This document shows, one piece after another, positions 13,091 to 25,374 of a stretch of 64,000 bases of DNA. Both the position numbers and the translations under genes were made by a program. The notes beneath the pieces were generated by a model, which was not told the origin of the DNA, ran no database searches, and saw only the letters and a program-made list of their open reading frames with translations. The stretch is from Aquila chrysaetos chrysaetos (lineage: Eukaryota > Chordata > Aves > Accipitriformes > Accipitridae). The first letter of the stretch is position 1. Each line of letters opens with the position of its first letter. The stretch covers positions 14,898,001 to 14,962,000 of the forward strand of contig NC_044020.1 of assembly GCF_900496995.4 (NCBI RefSeq), in the 5' to 3' direction.

Positions 13091-13164
13091 CTGACCAGCT
13101 GTATCTAGTATCTCCATGGAAACCACTTCATCATCAATGGTAGCTTGGTGACGATATGTAGACT
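13091..13164 (-). CDS. RERG: RERG internal coding exon (residues 40-64, switch I/II)
   Basis: A 74-nt exon on the minus strand. The acceptor is TATTTTAG|AG and the donor CAG|GTGCGT. Its first two bases complete codon 40 (Glu), and the reading frame then runs [13 protein letters not shown] to DTAGQ. It covers the end of switch I, strands beta2 and beta3, and the G3 motif DTAGQ. The final Gln is residue 64, equivalent to Ras Gln61, the residue that positions the hydrolytic water. It is retained, so GTP hydrolysis should be normal. The frame joins exactly to the exons on both sides, which establishes this as a real exon despite its short length. Confidence 0.96.
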
Positions 13165-14279
13165 CTAAAATAAGAACACATTTTGCGAAACTTATTAAAA
13201 GAAGGTAAATTTTTTTTTGTATCTTCCTTACAGCTATGCCAGCACAAGACCTGAGATGTGACATACAGCTTCACCGAATTTTATTTGTTGGAGCTCTTCC
13301 AACCATTCTGGAGCACACTCAAGTCCCTCTTTCTGTAACAGTGACTCTTTTACCTCTCCCCCAACTCTTTCGTTCTCATGTCTTATACCTGCAAAGGGCT
13401 GTGCCTGTGGACGCTGCACTCTGTGCCCAACAAGAGGACAGAGTTTTCTGTGGCAAAGCTCTGCAAGGCTGCAGCAGCCCATTTTTCATGTTTGCTCATA
13501 GGGAAGGCTGCCACCTCTGAAACACAAATACCACTACTCTCAAAGTACCCAGCTCGACAGCCTGTCACTGCATAGCTTGAAGTCTCACAAGATCAAAACC
13601 AGTACAGTTGGAGATCAGGGAACCTAACCACTAAGCTCAGGCCTTATACTGTGATAAAATTACAGAACAGTTAGCTATTTTAGGAATGTCTCTTTGAAAC
13701 ATGCTGAAATCATCACATTCCCCTCTTCTAGCAAGGGCTCAAGCAGTGATTTCCCTGTATATGATTTGTAAGGATAACCAGTGGGCATTAAGCATTCACA
13801 CTATGCTACAGGAAAAAAAGGAACCTATTTACTATGTCCCAGGTCCTGGAACCCAGCAACTAATCAGAAAGCTAATGAGAAAAGGGCTTTGTTTTATCTT
13901 AATGAGCTGATTAGTTAAATTCGATAGCATTTGACCTAAAACTTGGAAAATTGTCTCTCCTAACACTCAGATTTATTACTGTTGCGAGCTCACAGATGTC
14001 CTATATCAAAAGGCAAATGCAAATGCTGTAAAACTGTGGCCAGTGACTATGAATGCTTTGCATTGTCAGAGACACAATTCTTTTATTTGGTGCAAATCTC
14101 CTCAACAGGAATGAAGGATATCTTTAAGGAAACACATTTCTTTGATTTGAACTTCTGAAAGGACTGATGTTTGGTGAATACCTTTTTTCGTTATGTACTT
14201 AAGAATGTCACTTCTTCATAATCATGAATGTTTCAATGCTGTCAGTGCTGCAAACGGTCTCTTCCCAAACCAAAAATGT

Positions 14280-14395
14280 CACTTCCCTCCTGTGCCACCT
14301 TAATTGCTTTAAGTAGCACAGCTGCCTCTAATAGGGACAAATGGTCAATTTAATTAGGCAGATGGCAAGCAATCTTGCTGTAGGGTTTCAGGCAA
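14280..14395. promoter_or_regulatory. Candidate intronic regulatory element (AT-rich, homeodomain-like sites)
   Basis: Within the RERG intron this stretch has clustered TTAATTGC, TTTAATTAG and E-box (CAGCTG) sequences in a compact block. The composition is typical of vertebrate conserved non-coding elements. Nothing beyond motif density supports it here. Confidence 0.2.
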
Positions 14396-16736
14396 TGAAG
14401 ACTAGATTTTTCAAAGGCTGTAAATATCCCTTCTGTTTAAAGGAGGAGCTGGAGTCCTACCTTTGTGAACCTGAGGCTATACCTGCACGGCAGAGTAAGA
14501 CATAGCTAAGTCTCTCAGTGGTATGTCTTATCCGTCCCTTCTGTACACCCTCCAGGCTGTAGCAATTCCCCCAGGGGAATGCAGAAAAGGCAGGAGCTCT
14601 AGTTTGGTCTGGAACCTTCAACAAGTTATTTCAGTGGCTAAAATGTGCAGTGCTAGGATGGGAGTCCCTGTGCAGCACTCCATGTCCAAAGCCATTTAGG
14701 AACTTATGCTTTGGTTTTTTTGGGGGAGAGTGCTGTGAAGAAGAGATGGCTCTCTGAGTGAGTAATGTGATATTAGCTCCTTACTTGTTTAGGCCTTGCA
14801 ATGCTTAAATGCCTTCAACTATCTGGCCCTGCTTGACAAGTAGCTGTTGAGAATTGGTCCACGCAACTTGAGAAAGTGCTCATCCAACCATGCTTGCAGC
14901 GTATCTGTGAAATGTCCTTCTTAGGAGGCAGAGGTCAGTAGCCCATACAGCTCTTCCCCGTGAAATGGCAGAATAAATCTCAAGGAGTGGACTTGTGCTT
15001 GCTGCATAAAAGCAGCATGATTCTTAAATGATACTTGAATTCTCAAAATAGGAGTCTGGCAGCACTTTGTGTTGAAAGTTTAACACACTTTGGCTGCTCA
15101 CATTGGGATGGAATTTGATCCTGAACGAGTAGCATTGATTTGGGACAGATTAGTGTAAATATATCTTAGTAAATGTGTCTGTTCCTGTGCTTTGGAATAT
15201 GTGGTAGCTGGGTGAATTTTAATGAGGGGTGTAAAACAGCTGGATATTTAAAGCATTTTTTGGTGTAATCACAGACATGGCTTCTCCTTCAAGGGAACAG
15301 AAACATCTGAAGTATCTGGTTATCTTGTAAGTTATGAGCCCTGAAGTTGTGATTTCCAGTCTGTTCACATCAATCCCACGGTACTTCACAAATGGATTGC
15401 CTTGCTTTGGGATTTATTAATATCATTTTCCCTGTGGCACTTTTTCTGGGGACATGCAGCTAGAGAGAAATTAGATGACTTGAGATACCTGCTGGATCCC
15501 TAACTGAAACCACCGACAATGCAGGTGTTTGTGTCTCAGCTAAGCACCCTTGACTCATAATAGAGTTGATGAAGTAAAATAGGTGCTGGATATAGTTTGT
15601 CTGATCTCTCTCCTGGGATAAATCACACTCAAAAGCACTTAAAAGTCTAAAATTGGTCAGATGAATCCAGTCTTATGCTTGTGTCATCACAGTCAAGTAG
15701 AAAGAGCAAAGTGTAATGCTGTACCAGTGGCTCCCAAGATGACGATAGGCAACTTTCTGAGCTTCTGATTGTCATTTGCACCAAATAATACCTATATATT
15801 ACATCTATAGCTCTATAGCTAGAACCTCATAGATAGCAAAGAAACCTCAGAGCTGTGTTTTGCTCTTCATAGACTCAGTCTCAAAACTGCTAGCCTCAAA
15901 GCAGAGTGAGGGAGCTGCTGCTGACTGAGCCACGGTGTGCCTGACACTGCTAGTGCTGTCTAAGTAGTCATATTTGGTGGTTTGCTCTGCTTCAATATAA
16001 GTAAGTAAATCTGACCCATTCTTGTTGGGTTGAGAGTATGTTATGCTTCTAGTCATATTCCCAATAGCAAGATCAAAGGTGCTGATGCCACATTTCAGGG
16101 TCCTGCTTGGTTATAAAGCTGTAATCCCACAGCACCCTTGCTGTGCAAAACACTCTTGGTTCTCACAGTCCTATCATTTGAAAAATTTAAGTTTATTCCG
16201 GAAACATTTAGACCTGTCAAGAGGCCTGAGAAACTTGTTGGAAAGTGGTAGCAGTTGGTTTGGTTTTTAAGCCTATAATATATTGCCACAATAATTCATT
16301 AATAGGAACTGGATAAAATTACCACAGCTGCTGAATAATTACAGAAATAATGATTTGGGGAAAAAATTAATTTAAAAAAACTCCCCTGGGGCTCTCTGTT
16401 GATAAGCTTATTACAAATCTCCCTATTCTTCTGAGAAATGTGATTTAAAAAAAAGGCAGGAAAAAACCTACAAAGCTTATATAGAGAAAACTTTGAAGCC
16501 CATGATCCATAGACTATCCATGGATATGATATTCGGTCACAGCTTGACCATATCACATCCTTGTGCTATGCTTATTGTGACATTTAATAGAGTTTTGGCC
16601 TGTAAGACTTAGCTGGTCATTTATCAAACCTATTTGTCCAGTACTATCTACTGAATATATCTGTTTCAGAAGATTATATTTTCTGGAGAAAAACTATTAT
16701 CTGAGAAGTAATTGCTAGTTCTTGGTTTATATTTGC

Positions 16737-16772
16737 AGTGATGTAAAAAGCTGTAGTGATGTAAAAAGCTGT
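16737..16772. repeat. Tandem duplication of an 18-bp unit
   Basis: The unit AGTGATGTAAAAAGCTGT occurs twice back to back without mismatch. It is a simple recent duplication in the RERG intron with no wider array. Confidence 0.9.
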
Positions 16773-19700
16773 TTTCAGTACTTGTTTATTTTGAACAGGA
16801 AATATATATCAGGGGAATGTCACAGCTCTGGAAGGAAATATTTGCATTGGAAGGGTTTATTGCTTTTAGGAAAACACTTGTAGTAGGAGTAGGTAAATCA
16901 GCTGAGATGGAGCAATGACATAAACCATTTTACATGGAAATTTAAGGAACAGCCTGGTCTCTTTTGTTTGCTTTTAAATACAGAGGGACACAAACTCTGT
17001 TTCCATTCAGAATTTTAGTTCATTTTTGTCAGGAAAGGTTAATAAAACAAGGACATATAAAAATGCTCTAAGAAACTTTGGTCCCATGGTGGCTTTCAGC
17101 CAGTTGGATGTGAAAACTGCAAGAGACCTAGAGAAAGAGCTTTTGTGTAATAATTATAGCTGAGTTTCCAGACCAAAAAGCTTCAGCTAATAGGCGTGAA
17201 CTTCTAAGTTATGGTTAAAGTCATGTGGGATGGCAATGCAGAAGTATGTTTAAAAGACTAACATTTCCCATAATTATTTCTGACTACATAATAAAGGTTC
17301 CTGTTGTTTGTTTGTTTGTTGAGCAACTCCCTGCTCATTTAGACTCCTGCAGTCTTTGACATCCATCAGGATGGCACTTGTCTATCACATTTGAGAACAG
17401 CGACTTTGACAGCCCATTGGGGAAAAAAATTTACCTCCATTACTAACCCTGGTGTTGTCTGATATGTTCTCCAGAGCCTTCCTTGAGCCTGCCTTTGTGA
17501 AATCTGTCCCCTTCTGCATTTCCTTGCTGCTTCAGGAACTTTTCACCTTTCAGAAAGCCCGTGTAAGTTGAATGTACCTTCCTGACTCAGAAATTTTCTC
17601 CTGCCTTCTTCCTTCCTCCACCCCAGTTCTTCTCAAAACTCAGCTGAATGTATTTTTCTTGCTTGCATCTGGCTATTACTTACTCCATCCATTATTTACC
17701 TTAGAGGAGGGGTTTTATTTTGCAACCATCAGTGGTTTTTCAGTAAGCACAGTACTGCCTTTGTGTATTTAGAATGTACTTCTAATGCTAATGTAGTGTG
17801 TCCCCACATCTCGTTATTAACTGCTACTACAGACTCAAAAATAAGCATAGTTGGGTTATTTATCAATAATACCATCAAATGACATGCATTGTTATTGCAA
17901 TCTTTATTATCACATGTAAAAGAAGAAAAAGTAGTAAAAAGAAAGTTACTGAAAGGAAACTGTGACTGACAGCTCTGATAATTGGACTTGGATTCTTCAA
18001 TGTTGTGTTTCTGCATGTGTAACCCCCAAGAGTCAGGAAATATAGAAGGACAAGTTCCTGGAGGTTGTACAGTACCTGCAATGTGCTTTATATATATGAC
18101 TACTGTAGTACATGAACATTTGTGTCAAGCTACACATTTAAACCAAAATGTGTATGAAAGAAGAAGGTATTTCTTTGCAGTGATATTTAATTCAACTCTA
18201 GGGACTCCAGCCTGCTTCACACACAGCCTGCCATCGTGAATGCTGCTTTTGGAATTGATATGGTGATGTGCAAAGGAGTTTCTTTTCTCACTTCACTTTT
18301 GGCTCTTTTGGCTGCCTTCTATAAGGCTACATTTGCTGTAATCAGAGTTATGACTGCAGTACAGCAGGTATTCCCAAACTAGTCAGATTAAAGCTGAGCA
18401 CAAAAAAGTCACGTGGGTGGCACTGCAGGCAGCGAGTGTCTTACCTTGCTGAACTGCTTTTAGTTGCTGCTTTCAGTCCAAGGTGAAGCTCTCAAATATT
18501 CCTGACCCGTATAAATCCAGGCTGGGTAAGGGTAGAGACCCTACTAATGCCCCTAAGGAGGCACAGGGCAGAAGAGCCAGTGTACGCTCTGGGCTGTCAG
18601 CAGGCACGTGCCTCTGCGCAAGCCAGGGTGTGGGGCTGTGCCTGGTCCATGCAGACCGGCAAAGACTATTACTAGGTGACCTTAGAAGAATCTTCAGGTG
18701 CTGTCGGGAACTCATGGGGGACAAAGGATGCTCCATGGAGCACGGGGACACATGCAAAGAAAACGGCTACTGCAGTATCAAATGGGGAACAAATTCAGAA
18801 GTAAGGCTTCATTAGGTCTGCTGCTTAGTGAGCAGTTTGGGTTTTATCATGTTTTCCTATTTTAATAAAGTAGGAAGGTAATAGATGGCTCGTGCATGCA
18901 TAGCCCCACTAGACTATAAAGTTCTCATCTTGGTATAAAAGGATCTGCTGCATCCCCAGAATTTGCTTTTTGGTTAGAACACGCTGGGGAGATACAAAAC
19001 TAGTCTACAGAAAAGCATTTTTTCTTGGTGCGTTGATATCTTCAATAAATAAATTTTGGCCTCCAAACAGAAATCCTAGAATACAGTTTTCTTGAAGATA
19101 CCTCTAAAAGTAATGGGAAGTATGTCTATTTGTTGGCTTCTCCTGCATATGATTTTTCTCCTGCATGTGAAGACTGGGTTTCTTTTGATGAGAAAAGGAG
19201 TGGTGGTACATTTTCATTCCTACAGGTTCTGTCCTCATCCAGCTTTTGCTGAGATAGGCAGAGAAAATGTGTACAGATACCTGGGAACTAGATTAATTAA
19301 GACCTGCTGAAACAAAACCAACAAAGCCAGAGCAGTGCTAACTAGCAGGAAGTAAGCTTCAAGGCTTTAACTGCTTTTTAATTTTCTGATTTAACTTTCC
19401 CACCAAAGCTAAGCAGAGGCATTAGTTCCTGGTAGGAATTACACCCATGACAAGTTTAAGTCTAAATAAACCATATTTTGCTACGCTTTTTTGTTTGATT
19501 GTGGCAAGAACTCTTTGTTAGCAAAGCTGTGAGTTTCACCTTATTACTGCCAATATAAATGAAAACTAACCAGCGAAACTTTTCTCACACCTAAAACAAG
19601 CAAAACAAAAGCCTGCTCTCCTGAAGGTGCAAAAGCAAGCACTGGAAACTTCTGCTCATCTGGAGAACATCTCAGAATATGATGAGCAAGAAAAGTAGGG

Positions 19701-22700
19701 GCAAAATATTTTGCAGCTGTAGCTACAGCAAGAACAGCCACTGCCATTCCTGATTTTTGCTGTCTGTCGAGCTACTGTAAAAAGGCAATATTTTTATTAC
19801 TGGCATCAGGAGTATCTTCATCTTGAGACTCATATGAAAGAAAAACCGCATTTTCAGATAACTGCTTCCCATGTTATTTTAAGCATCTTCCTCTGCTGCT
19901 CTCAATTACAATTTCATCATTTCAAGTCTTTGCTGAGCATTTTAGAAGCCAGTGTTAGGGGTTTAAGGTGCTCTAGGCCATACCAGTCCATTTCCTTACA
20001 AACACCTCAGAGAAATCAGGAATACTTTCACGGCTCATTGCTGTAATACATTCAGTAGAAATTCCTACTGCTTAGGAGTATAGTAAAAACGTTAAAATGT
20101 ATTAAACGTGTATCAAGTTAAGTAATGTTTCTACTGTTTTGAAGTGGGAAAAATAGAAGCCCAGGAAGATGCCTAGGAAGGCATAATCTGGGCTGTTGAG
20201 CACTGAATACTTTAAGCAGTGAGGCAGAAGGAATGAGTAATTTTGTTAATAAAAATTGAGGATACTAATAGCTAGAGTCTGGCTTGAAAATAAGGCTGTT
20301 TTCCAGCAATTTATTAAGCGTCTACACATTTGTCATGGTACTGCCTGAAACACAGGTTGGCAGCCATTCCTCCTAGCCCCAAACAGTTGGTTACCATTCC
20401 ATCTCGCTTTGGCTGAAAGCCCATACTGGACCACATATGTTATTCCTAGTTTGTGCTTGGATAAGCTGTGGCTGTCAACATGGGTGTTCAGATGAAATAT
20501 GCAGAAGGCAAAGTTCTGCAAGATGATGGCAGAACTCGCTCCTCTTTTGCTCGCTGTGGAAAATGGTTATTTTTAATCATGAGCATGTCGATGATCTGGT
20601 CTATAGCACTATGTAGACTGCAGTATCCTGTTGTGCGGCAGGAGGAAGAGAGGGCTGGGAGGGGAGGCTTCCCCAGGCTGCCTTCCTCCTGGGGCTGCTG
20701 GTCTGTCAGCCTTTACAGCCTAGGGCTGAAGGGACCATCAGTTAATGATTTATTAACACTTACTTTAGTATGGGCCCCTTTGTTAAAACTTCTGTTTGCT
20801 GGCTGGGCAATTTCTCTCTCAGCTGTGTTGCTGGGAGTTAGTATTTTTAGGGTAGAGGCAGGCAGTAAACCTTCAGGAGTGTTAAGACAAACTTGCTGAG
20901 TGAGCCACAAGTCAAGAAAACTAGAAATCTACACTATACAAAGACACGTGTTTCTTCAACTTGTGATCTGCAGCAGGGAAAGCAATCCTGGGGACGAAGG
21001 GCTTGTATTCAGATGGTATTCCAGCTGTCCAGGCAACGTGTTAGCTGAATAAACCAGAGAGCAAAGACAGTCCTTGAGAACTGTAGTTGGACCTGAGGAC
21101 CTCAGCTCTTTTTCATGGCTCTGTTGGCACAAAATTACCCGAGAAAGATAGTTCTTGCATCTTCTCTTGCTAGAGTAAATTATTCTTAGTGAGGTCTTGG
21201 TTCCTACTGCTAAGCTGTTTCTGGTTATCAACCATTTTGATGGAAGCTAGTTCGGATATATTCCCACTCTGTTGTTTATGTTGTTTGTACAGATCTCTAT
21301 TTATCAGGTGCAGAAGAGAAATTCAGGCTAGCAACATTTGCTAGTGTCGTAACGTTAATTATATTACGTGTGGTATCTGCAAACTTCCCTTGTAGTCCCT
21401 GAATGACACCGTTTTGCTAACAGAACCCCCAGCTACAGATGTGGTTATATAGGCAAAACTACCCTTCTGATGTAAAAATAATCTTCCTTGCAACAAGCTT
21501 TCCAATGGAAAAACCTTCTTGCCAATGTAGATGGTATATTCGCAAAGTGATTTCTGCTGTTCTTGCCACAGCGGTGAAATTTGTAAGTCTTGAGCTGGTC
21601 TATAGGAGATTAAGTTCTCTGCTGCGAGATAATTCAGGGCACTAACAGAGGTGTCTGTCTCCCTCCCTCAAGCACTTGTTTACCTAGTGTACCTTTCTGC
21701 TGTCCTTTGGCTGTTTCATGTTATGCTGGAGAAGAATGGTGCTATCACAGGCCTTTCATAACTAAGCTAGTGGGACAACAATTTCTACCACCTTATCTCC
21801 TACCTTTGCTGCTTTACTGATACCTACACATTTTACCCATGTTTGATGGTATCTTATGGGCTGTCGGTATGTTGCATTAGATACGACTTTACAGAAACAC
21901 CAACTCTGGGTTGTTTCCCTCCCAGTAGAAAAAGAGCGAACAAAAATCCGAGTGACCTAAAGAAATTGTGACATAGTTGGAAGCAATACTCTTTAAAAAC
22001 ATCACTATTAATCTGGTAGTCCTAGCAAAATTAGAATTTTTCTTAAGACTTATGTTTCTTTATGGTTGCCTCTGCTCCTTCAAAGTAATGGATAGTCTTT
22101 TCTCTATCCCATTCAAATTAAATAAACTCCTATGCTTTCTCTGTCTCTTTGACTACATAGACAGGCCAGTCTGTCATGCACTGTCCTGCTGATTATCTGC
22201 TCAGAGTCAGTTTTCCTTTCAGAGGATTAGCAAAGTTGCATGAAATACGTGAACAGCTAGAGAAAGACATCTAGGGATAGTGTGAGAAAGCCAAGTGACT
22301 TTTAGAAAGGTCAACAAAAATACGATCTCCTTGGTTGCTGTTATTTTATAAGTAGACTTTTGTTTAAAATTCAGTCTCTGGAGAAATGCTTGCTGTTTCT
22401 GTGCACCTTTGATATGTGAGTCCTAACTCTTTGAGCACCAGTTACTTAAATGATTTACAACCCTTCTATGAGATGAAGGATTTTATAGGTGAGAAGCAAA
22501 GGGAGAGAGACTGCGGGCAACAAATCAGTGACAGAATCAAGAAAAGAACTGAGAAACCTGTCTCCTGCACTTTCTTGGGGGTTTATTTGTTTGTTTTTTT
22601 CCCCATATGGCAAAAGTGGATGTTGTAAGTCCCTGGGCATCAGAAAGCACCTGGTTCTCCCAACTATACATAAAAATGCTAATTCAGAACAAATGACACA

Positions 22701-23269
22701 ACCGAGTTCATAATCTCCTCTTTTTTTAAATCTTGGATTTCGCAGCTCTGTTTCTAGTTAAGCAGATTGTCCCGATTATGGTAGAAGAACTAATGTGTTC
22801 TCAGAGAAATACTGCAAAACTTATTTTAAAAAGCACCCACTTAGCCATAGCTATAATGAATTTTCTTCTTTCATCATTTGATCCAGGAGATTCTCCCTGC
22901 ATGTCATGGTTTATAGAGGCAGGTAATCTGCCCATGAAGTATTCTGCAGGCCATCAGTGCTGTCTGGCTACTGCTGTGATGACTCTTTGGGCTTCCTCTT
23001 CCTTTTTTGCTGTCCTCCCCGCCCCCCCAGGAAAAAAGAAATTTACCAGTTCCCTTGATGACTGACTCTGATTCAGCATCTCTAATTAATATCGATTATA
23101 TATCACTTCTTTGACGGCAAACCACAATATCTCTCCACCTTTGAGATCAGCTGAAGGCACCCTAAATTCTGGGCACCGCACTAGCTCATGGGGAAAATTG
23201 CTGAGATCCAGACTGTTATTCCTATTTACTGGCACTGAGGAGAGCAGCTCTTCACAGCACCCTTGAAAA

Positions 23270-23830
23270 TCATGGTGCGAAGCCCTGGGTCACCGAGGTC
23301 CATGGGAGCCCTGCATTCAGGCTACGAGTTTACCCACAGAGGGTAGGTGGCCAAATAAAGGTCTTTACACCTCCACCTTGAAACTCATCCCCACCGAGTA
23401 TGTCCATCCGTGAGACGATGCTGGCTGGCAGGTGTTACGCATCCATACGCTTCTGGTTTTGTGGCAGCGGTGAGGTGGTCGAGCCCCGAGAGGACCACCT
23501 GGAGCGGTGCTGCTGCGGGGGTGGCTGCTTGCAGGCTGCAAGCTCTCCCCGAGGCAAAAGCTGCCTCGGTGGCAGGCAAGGTGTCAGCCTGCTGCCACCC
23601 CGCTCCTGGCAAGCACGGCTCAAATGGCACACGGGAATGCTCGTTTTCATGCTGCTTCTCTGAATCTCTTAATAGAGCCAAAATGAAATATAGCACAAAT
23701 TTCCAGTTCTGTGTTAAGCAACGCATCCACTGCGGATGCGTTGCTTATGTTTGTGAAGTGCTTTTAGGCTGTGGCTTAAGCGGTGCCCTAACCAGGCCAA
23801 GCGTTTTTAGGCCTTCTAACATCACACTGA
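23270..23830. other. Local GC- and CpG-dense patch inside the RERG intron
   Basis: Within 23400-23650 I count about 15 CpG dinucleotides, far more than in the AT-rich flanks. Overlapping open frames occur on both strands because stop codons are rare there. There is no TATA box or splice context I can tie to a transcript. It could be a small unmethylated element, an alternative promoter or an unrecognised GC-rich repeat. Confidence 0.4.
23715..23747. repeat. Perfect inverted repeat, 14-bp stem, 5-nt loop
   Basis: The left arm TAAGCAACGCATCC is exactly reverse-complementary to the right arm across a five-base loop (ACTGC). It sits at the right part of a CpG-dense patch in the RERG intron, and the arms carry two CpG each. 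It is too short for a microRNA precursor. It could be a protein-binding palindrome or a cruciform-prone site. Confidence 0.9.
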
Positions 23831-25343
23831 ATTTGCTTATTAATTTGCAAGTTGTGTCCTATTTAAAAACATATAAACTTTAATGAATTTTGGTGAAATC
23901 CACGTGGTAACCCAATCCCCTTTCTCAGTACCTATTTAATGAGCTACAGAAGACTAAATTTAATGCTGAATTCATATATTTAATATCTTATAAAACAATT
24001 GTATATTTTTTTTTAAATGTGCATTTCCAGCCCATTTCTACATAGAGCTCTTTCATTGGACCTTCTAATTCTGTTGCACACGTGAGATAGTTGTGTGATT
24101 TATTATAAAGATCGAAAGTGGAAACTCATTCACCTTGATAGTGCCAGATAAGCACTTAGCCTGAGAGATTAGACACTTTTTAAAAAAAAATCAAACAAAC
24201 AAAACCAACCATGCCAAGATGGTGACAGTGACTTGCCAGTTAAACAGAATTGATGGAGAAGTCAAGGCTGATGGTTAACACTCCCCAGAAAATGACCTTT
24301 GCTGCAGTTGTTACCCCTTGGCTGAGAATAGTAAAATAAAAAGCGCAGTGTAAAGTACTTTTGCGAAGATGCAGCTGTCCGACCGATGCTTGCACAGATC
24401 CAACATCGTGCACAAAAGTGGCAGAGCTGCAAAGCCCTGACTTCAGCAGCAGCTCCATGTGCCAAAGCTTGCAAGACTCAGTGATGCTCCTCCCGCCAGA
24501 AAATGTTACTTTGTGGTCTGTAATTTGGCTCCTGGAGATACAGCGGTATATCCAGATGCTGCTAAAAATATGGTCCTTCATTTTCTTCTGGCAGGTTAGA
24601 GTAGTAAAGAATATTTATAAGGTGTGTTTTTTCCTTCCCAGTTAAAATGTGCCACCCTTGAATTAAGAGGACAAGGTTTTTTACACTGATGCTTAGTTTA
24701 GGATAATGTTGAATTTCCATCAGGCCTTGTACAGCTTGGTGAAAGCTCTCCTAAAAATAGGAATTATCTGGAGATTCCTTGCATCAGGGGGGCTAATGGG
24801 TGGTTGAAAACTTGACATAACAAACAAACTATAAATATGACATTTTTGTCACAGCCCCAGTGATTTTTGGCAAAACCTCCTGTTGCTTAGTAGCTAGGGA
24901 GTTTGCATCTGTGTTACTCCTGCCCTTTCAAAATTACTTGACAAAGCTACTTATTCTCCCTGAAGGGCAAATGGGTCTCATTGACACAACTTAAACTTTT
25001 TATATTGGTGGAATATATAGATATCCCTCTTCCCACCGAACTGCCAGTCCATGACTGCTAAGAAGAAATGAATCTATTCAGCTAAAACTTCTCAGTAAAT
25101 TCAGCTCAGTGATGTTTACAGGTAACTGGCCACTAAATCAGCGCAGGATGATCATGCTAAAGACAGAAATGAGTTCTTTAAAGCACTGTTTCTCAAAGCT
25201 TTTGAAGTTACAGTGCTTTTCTGACTGATCTCCAAAGGCCTGAATAACAGTTAGAATTTCAGGAGATTTTTTCTCTAACACTTCAGAGCCTTCTTTGAAT
25301 CCTGTTGTGATCCATAGTTTGAAAAAACAGTACTCTCAAAACC

Positions 25344-25374
25344 AATCTCTGGTGGGCAGCTTCCACCAGAGATT
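25344..25374. repeat. Perfect inverted repeat, 12-bp stem, 7-nt loop
   Basis: The arm AATCTCTGGTGG pairs perfectly with its complement across GCAGCTT. A further five pairs (ACAGT with ACTGT) can form outside it if about 12 nt on the left side bulge out. It is intronic in RERG and its function is unknown. Confidence 0.85.

Noticed and set aside
16535..16549. GGTCA-n5-TGACC inverted repeat as an oestrogen response element in the RERG intron
   Set aside because: The half-sites are perfect but the spacer is five bases. A classical element needs three, and such a palindrome can occur by chance.
18483..18815. 110-codon plus-strand frame overlapping a 94-codon minus-strand frame
   Set aside because: It lies in a GC-richer patch where stop codons are rarer, and no motif is recognisable on either strand.
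23410..23883. 157-codon plus-strand open frame
   Set aside because: It coincides with the CpG-dense patch and overlaps open frames on the other strand. The translation has no recognisable domain and runs through the hairpin.
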